A DNA stretch of 64,000 nucleotides from Fibrobacter sp. UWR2 (GTDB lineage Bacteria > Fibrobacterota > Fibrobacteria > Fibrobacterales > Fibrobacteraceae), in the NCBI RefSeq assembly GCF_002210285.1, contig NZ_MWQE01000009.1:62001-126000 (forward strand). The letters run 5' to 3'. The position numbers and the translations under genes were made by a program. The number at the start of each line of letters is the position of its first letter. Position 1 is the stretch's first letter. Below the pieces are notes generated by a model, which saw only the letters and a program-made list of their open reading frames with translations, made no database searches and was not told the DNA's origin. Positions 10,269 to 18,593 of this stretch are shown in pieces.

Positions 10269-13200
10269 TTATTCCGCTTCGATAGGCACGAATGCACCGC
10301 CGTCCATTCCGGCGGGCAAATCCCAGTCGTCGTCTTGCGGCATGGCGGCTGCCTTCGGTGCGGCTGCCGGTGCCGCCGGCTGTGCGGGTTGTACGGCTGC
10401 GGGCTGTGTGGTTCCCGCGGTCGGCCCGGCAACTGGTGCGGTCTGCACAGGCACAACAGGCTGCGTTGTTGCCGACGTGGGTTCTGCGGTAGTCGCCGCG
10501 CCTTCTTGCGGAACTGCGGCTGCCTGCGCGTTGCCTGCGTCTGCACTGCCTGTCGGCGCCTGGCCCGCCTGCGCGTTCTGCTCGCCCGGCTGTACCGCCT
10601 GCGCGGAGCCCGCATTCTCGCTACCCGCTTCGGCAGGTGCGGCACCTGCCATCGGCATGGGCATGCTTGTCATGATGCCTTCTGCTGCAATCGTTTCGGC
10701 GGCCTTTTCTTGTACCTGCGGGGGCACGAATCCCGGCGCTTCGATATACGGGAGCGGTCTACCTTGCGATGCGTCGGCGATGTAGAAGCCCGACATCGGG
10801 TCGACGGTAATCTGCCCGCGTTCGTTGGCGAGGTGCAGCGGGACTTCGCCTTCGGCGAGCATCGAGATGTCGAAGAAGTCTATGTTGTCCGGAGTCCCGA
10901 GGATTTCGATTTCTTCCTTCGCGAATGCGGCCCATTGCGGAAGGCCGCCCGAGGCGCCTGCGATGCGGGTCCTGCCCGACTTGAGCGGCTTGTTGTTGTC
11001 GAAGCCCACGTAGCTACCGATAGCTACTACGGAATCGAGCGCGATGCCTTCTTTTTCGGCAACATACGTCGGGATAGCGCCCATGAACGCCACGTTCCTG
11101 TAATCGTTCGTAGTACCAGTTTTTCCGAGTGCGGGGTAGCGCAGTTTTGTCTGGCTGTCGGGGCTTTCTACCGTGAGCGCATTCACCTGGCTGCGTGCGG
11201 TACCGTTTACGAATACGGAGCGCAGCATCGCACCCATTTGCGAAGTAATGAGCGAATCAAGAATCACTTTCGATTCTACGGAGTTCCTGAAAATCGTCTG
11301 CCCGTCCTTCTTGATTTCCTTGATGAAGCACGGCTCGTTCCATTCTCCGTCTTTGCACTTGTATACCTTGCCCGAGAGGATAGTCTGGTAGGCGGTGCTG
11401 ATTTCACCCAGGGTAATCTCGTTCACGCCGAGCGGCATGCTGAACACTTTCTGCAGTTTCTGGTTGATGCCGATTTCGTGTGCGAACCGCGCGTATTCCG
11501 CCATGGAAAGCGAGCGACGGAAATCTGGCCAGTAGCGTAGGGAAGCTTCGTCGAGATAGTCGGTCTCGGGATCTACCTGCTTCATCATCACGGTGAGGCG
11601 TTTCACGTCGCCCAGGGTAAAGTTCCTGAAGAGTTTCACAGAATCGATAGGCGGAAGCGATTCGGAAAGATCCGGGTCGAGTTCCTGTATTTCGCGCTTG
11701 TGGAGGATATCGGAATAGTCCTTGAAGTTGTGCCCGATGAACGCTCTTATTTTCTCGTCTTTCTTGGCCTGTTTTAGTGCGACATCGTTGTAGGTGCCGA
11801 CGCGCAGGTCCAGCACGTCTATCGCGCGCTCGTATTTTTCTTCGGCCTCGTACTGTGCGGCGAGAGCATACTGTGCCTTCGTGAACTCGATCTCGCGCTT
11901 CACGCTTTCCTTCATGGTGAGCCCGAACTTGTCGCGCAGTCTCTCGAAATATGCCTTGCTGTCTTCGTCGCTGTTGCGGGCGAATCCGTTCTCTTGCGCG
12001 ACGGAATTGAATTCCTCGGGGCTGAGTTTGTCGAGCAGGTGGTCCAAGAGCCATATGCTTGCGATGTTCTCGGAACGTGTTGCCGCCCACGCGATGCTCA
12101 CGAGGTCGCCCTTGTTCTTGTGGTCGGGGCGCGGGTAGTAGAACTGGTTCACGTGCTGGAACACGTTGAAGTCGTTCTCGAGGACGTTCATGTAGTTCCA
12201 CTTGTGCTTGAGCGCGAGTGCGTAGAGGATAGGCTTCCAGCTACTGCCGAGTTGGCGCAGCGCCTTGAAACTGCGGTCGAAGTCCGTATTGTGGAAACCG
12301 CCCTGGCTTGCGACGACCATGCCGTTCCTGATGGCCACAAGGCCGCCCTGCAGCACCGGTTCTGTTTCGATTTTGCACGGCGCAAAGCCGTTCACTTTCT
12401 TTTCGTCGAGGATACTCACCAAAAGGATGGCGCCCTTCTTCATCTGGTTGCCCAGGACGGCTGCCGGATCCTTGCCAATCTGCTTGCCGAATTCCTTGAG
12501 CGACTGTTCGCCTACTTCGCCCTTGAGCTGCCCGAAGCTCAGGCGCAGCGCTTTGAGTTCGCCCTTCTCGTTATGGAGTACGGTATCGACCGCGCCGTAC
12601 AGGTAGTCGCCCTTGCGTGCGCTTACTGCCTTGTTCGCATACTTCGCCTTCGGGAGCACGAAACCGCCGAGCTGCATCTGCAGGTTGCTGATGTTTGTCT
12701 GCAATGCGCGCTTGGCGGCGTCCTGGCTCCTTGCGTCGAGTGTCGTCACGATTTCGAGCTGTGCCTTGCGCCAGTCGCTGATATCTTTTTCTTCGAAGAG
12801 TTTTTGGTAGAAGTCGCTGGAGAGTTTCTCGTCGATACGTTCGAGAGTGGTCGATACACTGAAGCGGAAGTTGCCGTGCTTGAAGTGCAGCGGCTCGGCG
12901 AGCGCCTCTTTCATTTGTTCTGCGTCGATATAGCCTTCGTCGAGCATGCGGCCGAGAACGTAGCGCAGTCTTTCTTCGCCGCGCTGGAGCGCCTTTTCCT
13001 TGCGTTCTTCGGTGCGCTGGATGAACGGGTCGTAGTTGAACGGGCCCTTGACCGAGCCTGCGATGAATGCGCATTCGGCAAGCGAGAGGTCCTTGAGATC
13101 CTTGTCGAAGAAGTACTGGGCTGCGATGGCCACGCCCTTGCCCGTACCCGATACGTGGAACTGGTTCAGGTAGAATTCCAGGATGTCTTCCTTGCTGAAG

Positions 13201-13718
13201 TGCTTCTCGAGTCGCAGTGCGTTGATGAGTTCCTTCCACTTGGCCTTGATGCTCCGCTCTTCGCGGCCGAGCACGTTCTTTGCCGTCTGCTGCGTGAGGG
13301 TGGAACCGCCCTGTCGCATGTGGCCGCTCTTGATGTTTGCCGCCATCGCACGGATGAACCCGTGCAGGCTGAATCCGTTATGGTTCCAATAGCTTGCGTC
13401 TTCTGCAGCGACGAGCGCGTTAATGATGTTTAGCGGGATATCGCCGTAGGGCACGTAGATGCGGTGGTTTGCATCGAAGAATGCGCCCAGCAGGCTGTTG
13501 CCGTCGTTGTAGTACACGCGGGTCTCGCCGGAGAGCACCTGCAATATGGTGTCCCTGTTGAACTGGTTATCCGGATCGCGCTCGGGGAGAATCTTGAACA
13601 CGAAAATATATGCCGGTATGCAGCAGATGAGCCCCACGAGGGCGAACGCCGCAACGATTTTGAAAAGCTTGACTATCACGGAGCCTGATTTCTTCTGTTT
13701 TCTTTTTGCCTGTGCCAT
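10269..13718 (-). CDS. Class A penicillin-binding protein (transglycosylase/transpeptidase)
   Basis: Bifunctional peptidoglycan synthase of the PBP1A/1C type, anchored in the inner membrane. The 1149-residue product has a basic N-terminus and one membrane segment (about residues 17-42). The GT51 domain follows, with EDASYWNHNG (106-115) and RQGGSTLTQQ (135-144). The transpeptidase domain has the SxxK motif S492-S-W-K495, a SEN triad in RSENIAS and KTGTT at 866-870. A helical insertion of about 200 residues lies between SEN and KTG, and the last 150 residues are an Ala/Pro/Gln-rich tail; both lengthen it beyond the usual 800-850. The ATG at 13718 was chosen because the membrane segment follows and GGTGA precedes it. 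An open extension to 13838 would run up to the tRNA promoter and is unlikely to be coding. Confidence 0.92.
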   Translation of the reverse strand: MAQAKRKQKKSGSVIVKLFKIVAAFALVGLICCIPAYIFVFKILPERDPDNQFNRDTILQVLSGETRVYYNDGNSLLGAFFDANHRIYVPYGDIPLNIINALVAAEDASYWNHNGFSLHGFIRAMAANIKSGHMRQGGSTLTQQTAKNVLGREERSIKAKWKELINALRLEKHFSKEDILEFYLNQFHVSGTGKGVAIAAQYFFDKDLKDLSLAECAFIAGSVKGPFNYDPFIQRTEERKEKALQRGEERLRYVLGRMLDEGYIDAEQMKEALAEPLHFKHGNFRFSVSTTLERIDEKLSSDFYQKLFEEKDISDWRKAQLEIVTTLDARSQDAAKRALQTNISNLQMQLGGFVLPKAKYANKAVSARKGDYLYGAVDTVLHNEKGELKALRLSFGQLKGEVGEQSLKEFGKQIGKDPAAVLGNQMKKGAILLVSILDEKKVNGFAPCKIETEPVLQGGLVAIRNGMVVASQGGFHNTDFDRSFKALRQLGSSWKPILYALALKHKWNYMNVLENDFNVFQHVNQFYYPRPDHKNKGDLVSIAWAATRSENIASIWLLDHLLDKLSPEEFNSVAQENGFARNSDEDSKAYFERLRDKFGLTMKESVKREIEFTKAQYALAAQYEAEEKYERAIDVLDLRVGTYNDVALKQAKKDEKIRAFIGHNFKDYSDILHKREIQELDPDLSESLPPIDSVKLFRNFTLGDVKRLTVMMKQVDPETDYLDEASLRYWPDFRRSLSMAEYARFAHEIGINQKLQKVFSMPLGVNEITLGEISTAYQTILSGKVYKCKDGEWNEPCFIKEIKKDGQTIFRNSVESKVILDSLITSQMGAMLRSVFVNGTARSQVNALTVESPDSQTKLRYPALGKTGTTNDYRNVAFMGAIPTYVAEKEGIALDSVVAIGSYVGFDNNKPLKSGRTRIAGASGGLPQWAAFAKEEIEILGTPDNIDFFDISMLAEGEVPLHLANERGQITVDPMSGFYIADASQGRPLPYIEAPGFVPPQVQEKAAETIAAEGIMTSMPMPMAGAAPAEAGSENAGSAQAVQPGEQNAQAGQAPTGSADAGNAQAAAVPQEGAATTAEPTSATTQPVVPVQTAPVAGPTAGTTQPAAVQPAQPAAPAAAPKAAAMPQDDDWDLPAGMDGGAFVPIEAE

Positions 13719-13797
13719 AAAAATCACCAAAAGGACCCTGCGGAGTGCGCAGAGCCTGCTAATATGCTTGAATTTAGCATTTTTTGGGGCCGACCCC

Positions 13798-13826
13798 TTG
13801 AAAATTGGCGCAAAAATAAGTAAAAT
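13798..13826 (+). promoter_or_regulatory. Promoter of tRNA-Ser
   Basis: TTGAAA (13798-13803), 17-base spacer, TAAAAT (13821-13826), ending 15 bases before the mature tRNA 5' end. Confidence 0.7.
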
Positions 13827-13841
13827 TAGTGTCCCCAAGAT

Positions 13842-13930
13842 GGGAAGATGGCCGAGTTGGCCGAAGGCGCGTCCCTGCTAAGGACGTATAGGACTTAATC
13901 CTATCGCGAGTTCGAATCTCGCTCTTCCCG
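13842..13930 (+). tRNA. tRNA-Ser (anticodon GCU)
   Basis: An 89-base class II tRNA. The acceptor stem GGGAAGA (13842-13848) pairs with TCTTCCC (13923-13929), with G as discriminator. The anticodon stem CGTCC/GGACG encloses the loop CTGCTAA, with anticodon GCT at 13877-13879. A long variable arm (TAGGA/TCCTA) is as expected for serine. The T arm is GCGAG/CTCGC with loop TTCGAAT. It reads AGC and AGU. The 3' CCA is not encoded. Confidence 0.97.
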
Positions 13931-13937
13931 CTGCAAA

Positions 13938-13972
13938 GACCCTCCGGCGCAAGTCGGGGGGTCCTTTGTTTT
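13938..13972 (+). terminator. Terminator behind tRNA-Ser
   Basis: A 9-bp stem GACCCTCCG/CGGGGGGTC (13938-13946 with 13955-13963, one G-T pair), then a T-rich run CTTTGTTTTT. Confidence 0.85.
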
Positions 13973-14063
13973 TGCTGATTTTGCCTTTTTTACAGAAAAA
14001 GCGCCTAATTTTACACATAAATTATATATTCAAAGGAGCAAAAATTAAGGGATTGGGTAAGGT

Positions 14064-14678
14064 ATGCAGAAAGTGTCTAAAATATACCTCGCCTTGACAA
14101 CCGCAATCTGCGGGTTGTTCTGTGGGTGTTATGACGGGGAAATGGAATGTTATGATTCAAATCGGTTTGTTAGTTTAAATTTCTTGACAACGGATGAGTT
14201 TGACAGTATTCAATTGTACCTAAATGAAAAGCACATATGTTATGGTGACGTGGGCGTTTATTATGAGCAAATTATATGTCAGGATACTGGACGTTTTTTG
14301 GTTGCCACAGTCGTGTCAGAAGCGGATGTTGATAAGTGTGTTTTATCGGAAGAGAATCCTATATGGTACGGTTTTCATTGCTTTGTTGGCAAGCCCTCTG
14401 ATGGGATAGACGTCAATTCTGCAAAAATACGTGCACAGATATTTTATAAGGATGAAAAAAGTTGGATTGAGACACCCTTGAATACTTGGGGCGGAAATTA
14501 TGTTAATGTGATTGCTGAAAGTGACACTACTCGGTGGTTTACTTATGATAAAAATCCAGTAAGACCATATTTTGATGATTACGATTCTCCGTCTTCGTCT
14601 AATCGTGTAGGTTGCTATGACGGTTACTGTGTAGCGACGTTGCCGATTGTAAAAGAAGAATTTTGCTACGATAAGTAA
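14064..14678 (+). CDS. Tandem-family lipoprotein, copy 1 of 7
   Basis: A 204-residue predicted lipoprotein of unknown function. The signal peptide (QKVSKIYLALTTAICGLF) is followed by CGCYDGE, with the lipid-accepting Cys at about residue 22. The mature protein has a divergent middle, a mid-protein Cys/IW motif (CVLSEENPIWYGFHC), a VIAESDTTRWFTY segment, and the family C-terminus GCYDGYCVATLP...FCYDK with three conserved Cys. The start is the ATG at 14064. An AAAGGAG at 14032 is too far upstream and only GTAAGG lies close, so initiation may be weak. Base composition is visibly AT-richer than the flanks. First gene of the array, immediately behind the tRNA-Ser terminator, and 3 bases before copy 2. 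Confidence 0.85.
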   Translation: MQKVSKIYLALTTAICGLFCGCYDGEMECYDSNRFVSLNFLTTDEFDSIQLYLNEKHICYGDVGVYYEQIICQDTGRFLVATVVSEADVDKCVLSEENPIWYGFHCFVGKPSDGIDVNSAKIRAQIFYKDEKSWIETPLNTWGGNYVNVIAESDTTRWFTYDKNPVRPYFDDYDSPSSSNRVGCYDGYCVATLPIVKEEFCYDK

Positions 14679-14681
14679 GTC

Positions 14682-15290
14682 ATGCAGAAAAAGTCTAAAA
14701 TATACCTCGCCTTGACAACCGCCATTTGCGGGTTGTTTTGCGGTTGCTATGACGGGGAAGTTGAGTGCTATGATTCAAGGGAGTATTTGATAATAAATAT
14801 TTTATCAGCTACAAATATTGATAGTGCGATAATCAGTATAAATGAATCTCAAAAGTGTTATTTGAATAAGATTCGATTATATGCAAAATTAGAAAGTGAA
14901 GAATTTTTTTATGATGAGGGAGTCAATAAAAATGTAACCGATATAGAACGATGTGATTCAGTAGAGAAATGTTTTTTCTGGAAATCTGCAGGATGTATTT
15001 TAGGTCATTCTGACAAGATCGACATTGATACAAATTACATCTCTATACTTTTGTTTGATGGCTCTCAAGAAAAAATTATCAGTATTGATAAACCTTTTTC
15101 TAGCAATAATATGATCAATATAATTCCAGAATCAGATACTGCCGAATGGTTTGGTTATAAGGAAAATCCAATAAGACCGTTTTTTGATGTGTTTGATTCT
15201 CCGGCTTCGTCGAATCGTGCCGGTTGCTATGATGGTTATTGTGTTGCAATGCTGCCAATGGCAGATAACGATTTTTGCTACGACAAGTAG
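14682..15290 (+). CDS. Tandem-family lipoprotein, copy 2 of 7
   Basis: 202 residues, same layout as copy 1. The signal peptide and CGCYDGEVECYDS start are nearly identical, and the C-terminus is GCYDGYCVAMLP...FCYDK. The middle differs: it has more Ile/Asn/Lys and a RCDSVEKCFFWKSAGC motif, closest to that of copy 7. It starts 3 bases after the stop of copy 1, so the two share a message. The VIAESDT-type segment is present as IIPESDTAEWFGYKENP. Confidence 0.85.
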   Translation: MQKKSKIYLALTTAICGLFCGCYDGEVECYDSREYLIINILSATNIDSAIISINESQKCYLNKIRLYAKLESEEFFYDEGVNKNVTDIERCDSVEKCFFWKSAGCILGHSDKIDIDTNYISILLFDGSQEKIISIDKPFSSNNMINIIPESDTAEWFGYKENPIRPFFDVFDSPASSNRAGCYDGYCVAMLPMADNDFCYDK

Positions 15291-15305
15291 AAGAAAGGAT
15301 AGGGA

Positions 15306-15962
15306 GTGCAGAAGATACCTAAAATATTCCTCGTCTTAACAACCGCTATCAGCGGATTGTTCTGTGGGTGCTATGATGGGGAAACGGAATGCTTTCCTCC
15401 GGGAGCCCGGTTCTATCATAATTCGACACTGGATGTAGATAGTGTCCAATTTTATTTGGACGATGAACGGATATGTTATGAGCAATTGATTGTTGAAGAT
15501 GGAATATGTACGAATTGCCCTAAAATAAAAGGAAATCTTTTTGAGAATATAATGTGCCAAAATTCAGTTGATGATGAATCCTATAGTTTTTTTTCGTTTG
15601 GCGATGAATATATAAACAATTGTGTTGCAACAGAGGATTTTCCTATATGGAGGGCTTTTGATTGCAGCATAAATGAAAAGTTGTATAAGAAATCTATAGA
15701 TTCGTTAAAGTTAACGATGCATGTTTTTTTGAAAAATGAAAGTAAAAAAATTGAATTAGGAATAAAGATTGCTGATGGAAATCACTATAATATAATTGCC
15801 GAGCAGGATACGGCATTGTGGTATAGTTATACATCTGTTACGATGAGAGACTATTTTGACTACTATGGCCCTGCAAGTGCATGGAAAAGGTCTGGCTGTT
15901 ATGACGGTTATTGCGTTGCGATATTGCCGATGGCTGAAAAAGATGTTTGCTATGATAAGTAA
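15306..15962 (+). CDS. Tandem-family lipoprotein, copy 3 of 7
   Basis: 218 residues, starting with GTG at 15306 by comparison with the other copies (an AGGGAG site just precedes it). The signal peptide is slightly diverged (LVLTTAISGLF) with lipobox Cys in CGCYDGETEC. The middle has extra Cys (GICTNCPKIKG, MCQNS) not seen in other copies. The C-terminus is GCYDGYCVAILP...VCYDK. One of the two more diverged leaders (with copy 7), so it may have escaped recent sequence exchange. Confidence 0.83.
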   Translation: MQKIPKIFLVLTTAISGLFCGCYDGETECFPPGARFYHNSTLDVDSVQFYLDDERICYEQLIVEDGICTNCPKIKGNLFENIMCQNSVDDESYSFFSFGDEYINNCVATEDFPIWRAFDCSINEKLYKKSIDSLKLTMHVFLKNESKKIELGIKIADGNHYNIIAEQDTALWYSYTSVTMRDYFDYYGPASAWKRSGCYDGYCVAILPMAEKDVCYDK

Positions 15963-15965
15963 GTC

Positions 15966-16511
15966 ATGCCGAAGATTTCTCCTAAAATATACCTCGCCTT
16001 GACAACCGCAATCTGCGGGTTGTTCTGTGGATGCCATGAGGGAATTGAGACGAAATGTTATGATTCAGATCAGTATGTATTTTTGAGAATTATATCTACG
16101 ACACATATTGATAGTGCCCATTTTTTTCTCAATAATCAGCGAGTTTGTGAGGGTGGACTAAGTAAGAAAGAATACCTGTGCAATGAGGATGATTGCCCTG
16201 TATGGGACGTTTTTTCCTGTGGTCTCGGTCCTTTGGAGAATGTTGATTTTGATTCAAGTAAGATGAGCATTGAGATTTTTATAAAAGGAGACATAAATAA
16301 TATAGAGACGGACTTCACTGTAATTGGCGGGAATGATATTAATGTCATTCCCGAACAGGATAGTGCTAAATGGTTTAGTTATAAGGAAAATCCACTTGGT
16401 CAAATCTATGGTTCCCCACAGTTGTCGAAACGTGCCGGTTGCTATGACGGCTACTGCGTCGCAACGTTGCCGATTGTAAAAGAAAAATTTTGCTACGATT
16501 TATCCAATTAA
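15966..16511 (+). CDS. Tandem-family lipoprotein, copy 4 of 7
   Basis: 181 residues, the shortest copy. The N-terminus MPKISPKIYLALTT is shared with copy 5, not with copies 1-3. After the lipobox Cys the sequence is CGCHEGIETKCYDSD. The middle is short, with CNEDDCPVWDVFSC, then NVIPEQDSAKWFSYKENP and the C-terminus GCYDGYCVATLP...FCYDLSN, so it ends slightly differently from the others. It starts 3 bases after copy 3. Confidence 0.83.
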   Translation: MPKISPKIYLALTTAICGLFCGCHEGIETKCYDSDQYVFLRIISTTHIDSAHFFLNNQRVCEGGLSKKEYLCNEDDCPVWDVFSCGLGPLENVDFDSSKMSIEIFIKGDINNIETDFTVIGGNDINVIPEQDSAKWFSYKENPLGQIYGSPQLSKRAGCYDGYCVATLPIVKEKFCYDLSN

Positions 16512-16533
16512 AAGTATATAAATTATTAGCATC

Positions 16534-17232
16534 ATGCCGAAGATTTCTCCTAAAATATACCTCGCCTTGACAACCGCAATCTGCGGGTTATTCTGTGGTT
16601 GCTATGATGGCGAAATCGAGTGTTATGATTCAGACCGGTTTGTTTCTTTGAGAGTCATATCAACAACAAATATTGATAGCGTGTATTTTTTTCTGGATGA
16701 CCAACGTGTATGCAATAAAGAAACAGGTATCGACCAGAAATGGTTTTTATGTAATGATTCTACCAACAAAGTTCCAGTTTATATTCAGCCAACTTCAGAT
16801 ACTATTCCTGATGGTTGTGAACTGCGGGCAGGGATGTGGATATGTATGGAGCATAAAAATGGCCTAAGACAATTGCCGTCATTCGAATATAATCCCGACA
16901 ATTGTGTTGTATCGCAGGCTTATCCTATTTGGAATGGATTTTCTTGCGAGATTGATCCTTTTGATGATGTTGAATTAGGTAAGAGTAAATTAAGTATGCA
17001 AGTTTTTTCCCATGAAAAAGAAGTCAGGATAGAAACGGATTATGTTGTAGCGGGTGGATATAATGTCAATATCATTTCTGAACAAGATAGTTCTATGTGG
17101 TTTAGTTACAAAAAAAATCCGCTAGATCTCATTAATAATGTTCCTGATCGCACAACTCGCAATGGATGCTATGATGGCTACTGTGTGATGACTTTGCCGA
17201 TAGTTCTTGATAGATATTGCTACGACAAGTGA
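16534..17232 (+). CDS. Tandem-family lipoprotein, copy 5 of 7
   Basis: 232 residues, the longest copy. The first 26 codons are almost identical to copy 4 at DNA level, and residues 26-60 (CYDSDRFVSLRVISTT) also resemble copies 1 and 4. An insertion of about 45 residues in the middle (VPVYIQPTSDTIPDGCELRAGMW...) accounts for the length. The tail is GCYDGYCVMTLP...YCYDK. The stop at 17232 is 14 bases before the GTG of copy 6. Confidence 0.85.
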   Translation: MPKISPKIYLALTTAICGLFCGCYDGEIECYDSDRFVSLRVISTTNIDSVYFFLDDQRVCNKETGIDQKWFLCNDSTNKVPVYIQPTSDTIPDGCELRAGMWICMEHKNGLRQLPSFEYNPDNCVVSQAYPIWNGFSCEIDPFDDVELGKSKLSMQVFSHEKEVRIETDYVVAGGYNVNIISEQDSSMWFSYKKNPLDLINNVPDRTTRNGCYDGYCVMTLPIVLDRYCYDK

Positions 17233-17246
17233 AAAGAGGTAATGTG

Positions 17247-17879
17247 GTGCAAAAGTTATCTATAATATACCTTGCTTTGACAACCGCAATCTGCGGGTTG
17301 TTTTGTGGTTGCACTACTAGCGACGAATGTTCTGTTTATGATGACGCAGTCAAAACGATGTTCTTCTTTTCGGCAAATGATAATCGGTTATACGAACAAT
17401 ATGGACAATCTATAGGGGACTATATCCCATATGACGAATCGGATGAAGGGGCCATAGAGGTCTTGTTTACCTTGAATGGCGATACCATTTGTCAGTCGAG
17501 TAGATATGACATAGGGACTTGGGCCGTTGTCAATATCGAAAATCATTATAGCTACCCGTCTGTTGTTAAGTACACGTGCAGAGCGGGTGTGTATTGCCAC
17601 AAGGTCAAGTCGTCGAAACACAATACGCTAAAGATGAATATCGTTAGGAATGGTTCGTCGGGCAAGGAACTGTATACTGATAGTATTGAGGTAAAGTACA
17701 ACTATGCGTATGGGTTCTTTTTAGAGCAAGATTTGGAACAGATTCAGAAATCATCCGATCCCGATGTTGACATCTCAAACCAAAAGTGTATAAATGGCGT
17801 CTGCATGTTTTCGTACAAGAAAAACAATGGTGTCTGCAAAAGAGGGACCCTGGGCGACGAATGCTTTATAGAACCATAG
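17247..17879 (+). CDS. Tandem-family lipoprotein, copy 6 of 7 (shared leader, unrelated body)
   Basis: 210 residues, starting with GTG at 17247, chosen by alignment of the leader with the other copies. An open TTG ten codons upstream overlaps copy 5. Only the signal peptide (IIYLALTTAICGLF, then CGC) matches the family. The mature part has no CYDGE start, no CYDGYC tail and a different Cys pattern. It ends KCINGVCMFSYKKNNGVCKRGTLGDECFIEP, with only a faint echo of the family tail (CxxGxC). This looks like a conserved leader joined to a foreign or strongly diverged body. Confidence 0.8.
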   Translation: MQKLSIIYLALTTAICGLFCGCTTSDECSVYDDAVKTMFFFSANDNRLYEQYGQSIGDYIPYDESDEGAIEVLFTLNGDTICQSSRYDIGTWAVVNIENHYSYPSVVKYTCRAGVYCHKVKSSKHNTLKMNIVRNGSSGKELYTDSIEVKYNYAYGFFLEQDLEQIQKSSDPDVDISNQKCINGVCMFSYKKNNGVCKRGTLGDECFIEP

Positions 17880-17899
17880 GCTGCTCATGCTGGTAAAAT

Positions 17900-18517
17900 A
17901 TGCAGAAGATATCTAAAATATTCCTCGTTTTAATAACCGCGATTTGCGGGATATTTTTGGGGTGCTACTATGATGGTGCAGATGTTGAATGTTTTGATAC
18001 AAAGGAATATATATCTATTCACATACTATCTACTACAAAGATTGATAGTGCAGATATGTATTTAAGTGGGGAGCAGGTGTGTCATATAAAACGCGTATAT
18101 ACTTTTGTTAAGCCTGCTAATGAAATGTATTTTTCTGATAAAGATTTACATAAGGTGTTGACTGGTGAAGATCTGTGCGACTCGTTAGAAGAATGTCCTT
18201 CTTGGTATGATTTGGGGTGTTATTTAAGAAAACCTCCTAATAAAATCAGAACCCAAGATACCCTTGTTTCTATGCACTTATTTGAAGGATTGCAAAGAAA
18301 GGAACAAAATATAACCATACCAGCTATAGGCGGGAATAATATCAATGTCATTTCTGAACAGGATACAGCTATATGGTTTGGTTATAAGGACAATCCTATG
18401 ATACCTTTTTCCGGCGATTTTAGAGCACCGGCCTCATCGAATCGTGTTGGTTGCTATGACGGTTATTGTGTAGCAAAGTTGCCAATAGAAGATAAGGAAT
18501 ATTGCTACGACAAATAA
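17900..18517 (+). CDS. Tandem-family lipoprotein, copy 7 of 7
   Basis: 205 residues. The leader is diverged (KIFLVLITAICGIFLGC), giving a more classical lipobox with Leu at -2. The mature start is CYYDGADVECFD. The middle resembles copy 2 (LCDSLEECPSWYDLGC against RCDSVEKCFFWKSAGC). It then has NVISEQDTAIWFGYKDNP and the tail GCYDGYCVAKLP...YCYDK. Last gene of the array; no strong terminator follows, only T-rich sequence. Confidence 0.84.
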   Translation: MQKISKIFLVLITAICGIFLGCYYDGADVECFDTKEYISIHILSTTKIDSADMYLSGEQVCHIKRVYTFVKPANEMYFSDKDLHKVLTGEDLCDSLEECPSWYDLGCYLRKPPNKIRTQDTLVSMHLFEGLQRKEQNITIPAIGGNNINVISEQDTAIWFGYKDNPMIPFSGDFRAPASSNRVGCYDGYCVAKLPIEDKEYCYDK

Positions 18518-18593
18518 TGCCCTAATTTTGGCCATTTTTTTGCGGTTTTGGGGTGTTCTGGCTCATATCGGGGCATTTTTTACGCACATGTAC

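Noticed and set aside
13719-13838. N-terminal extension of the class A PBP
   Set aside because: The extra 40 codons would add a second hydrophobic stretch, have no ribosome site and reach the tRNA promoter; the start at 13718 fits the family.
14091-17960. TTGACA in the leader of most array genes as internal promoters
   Set aside because: It encodes Leu-Thr-Thr of the signal peptide, and no -10 box stands at the right distance in most copies.
13842-18530. Integrated mobile element using tRNA-Ser as attachment site
   Set aside because: No integrase, transposase or direct copy of the tRNA 3' end was found on the far side of the AT-rich array.
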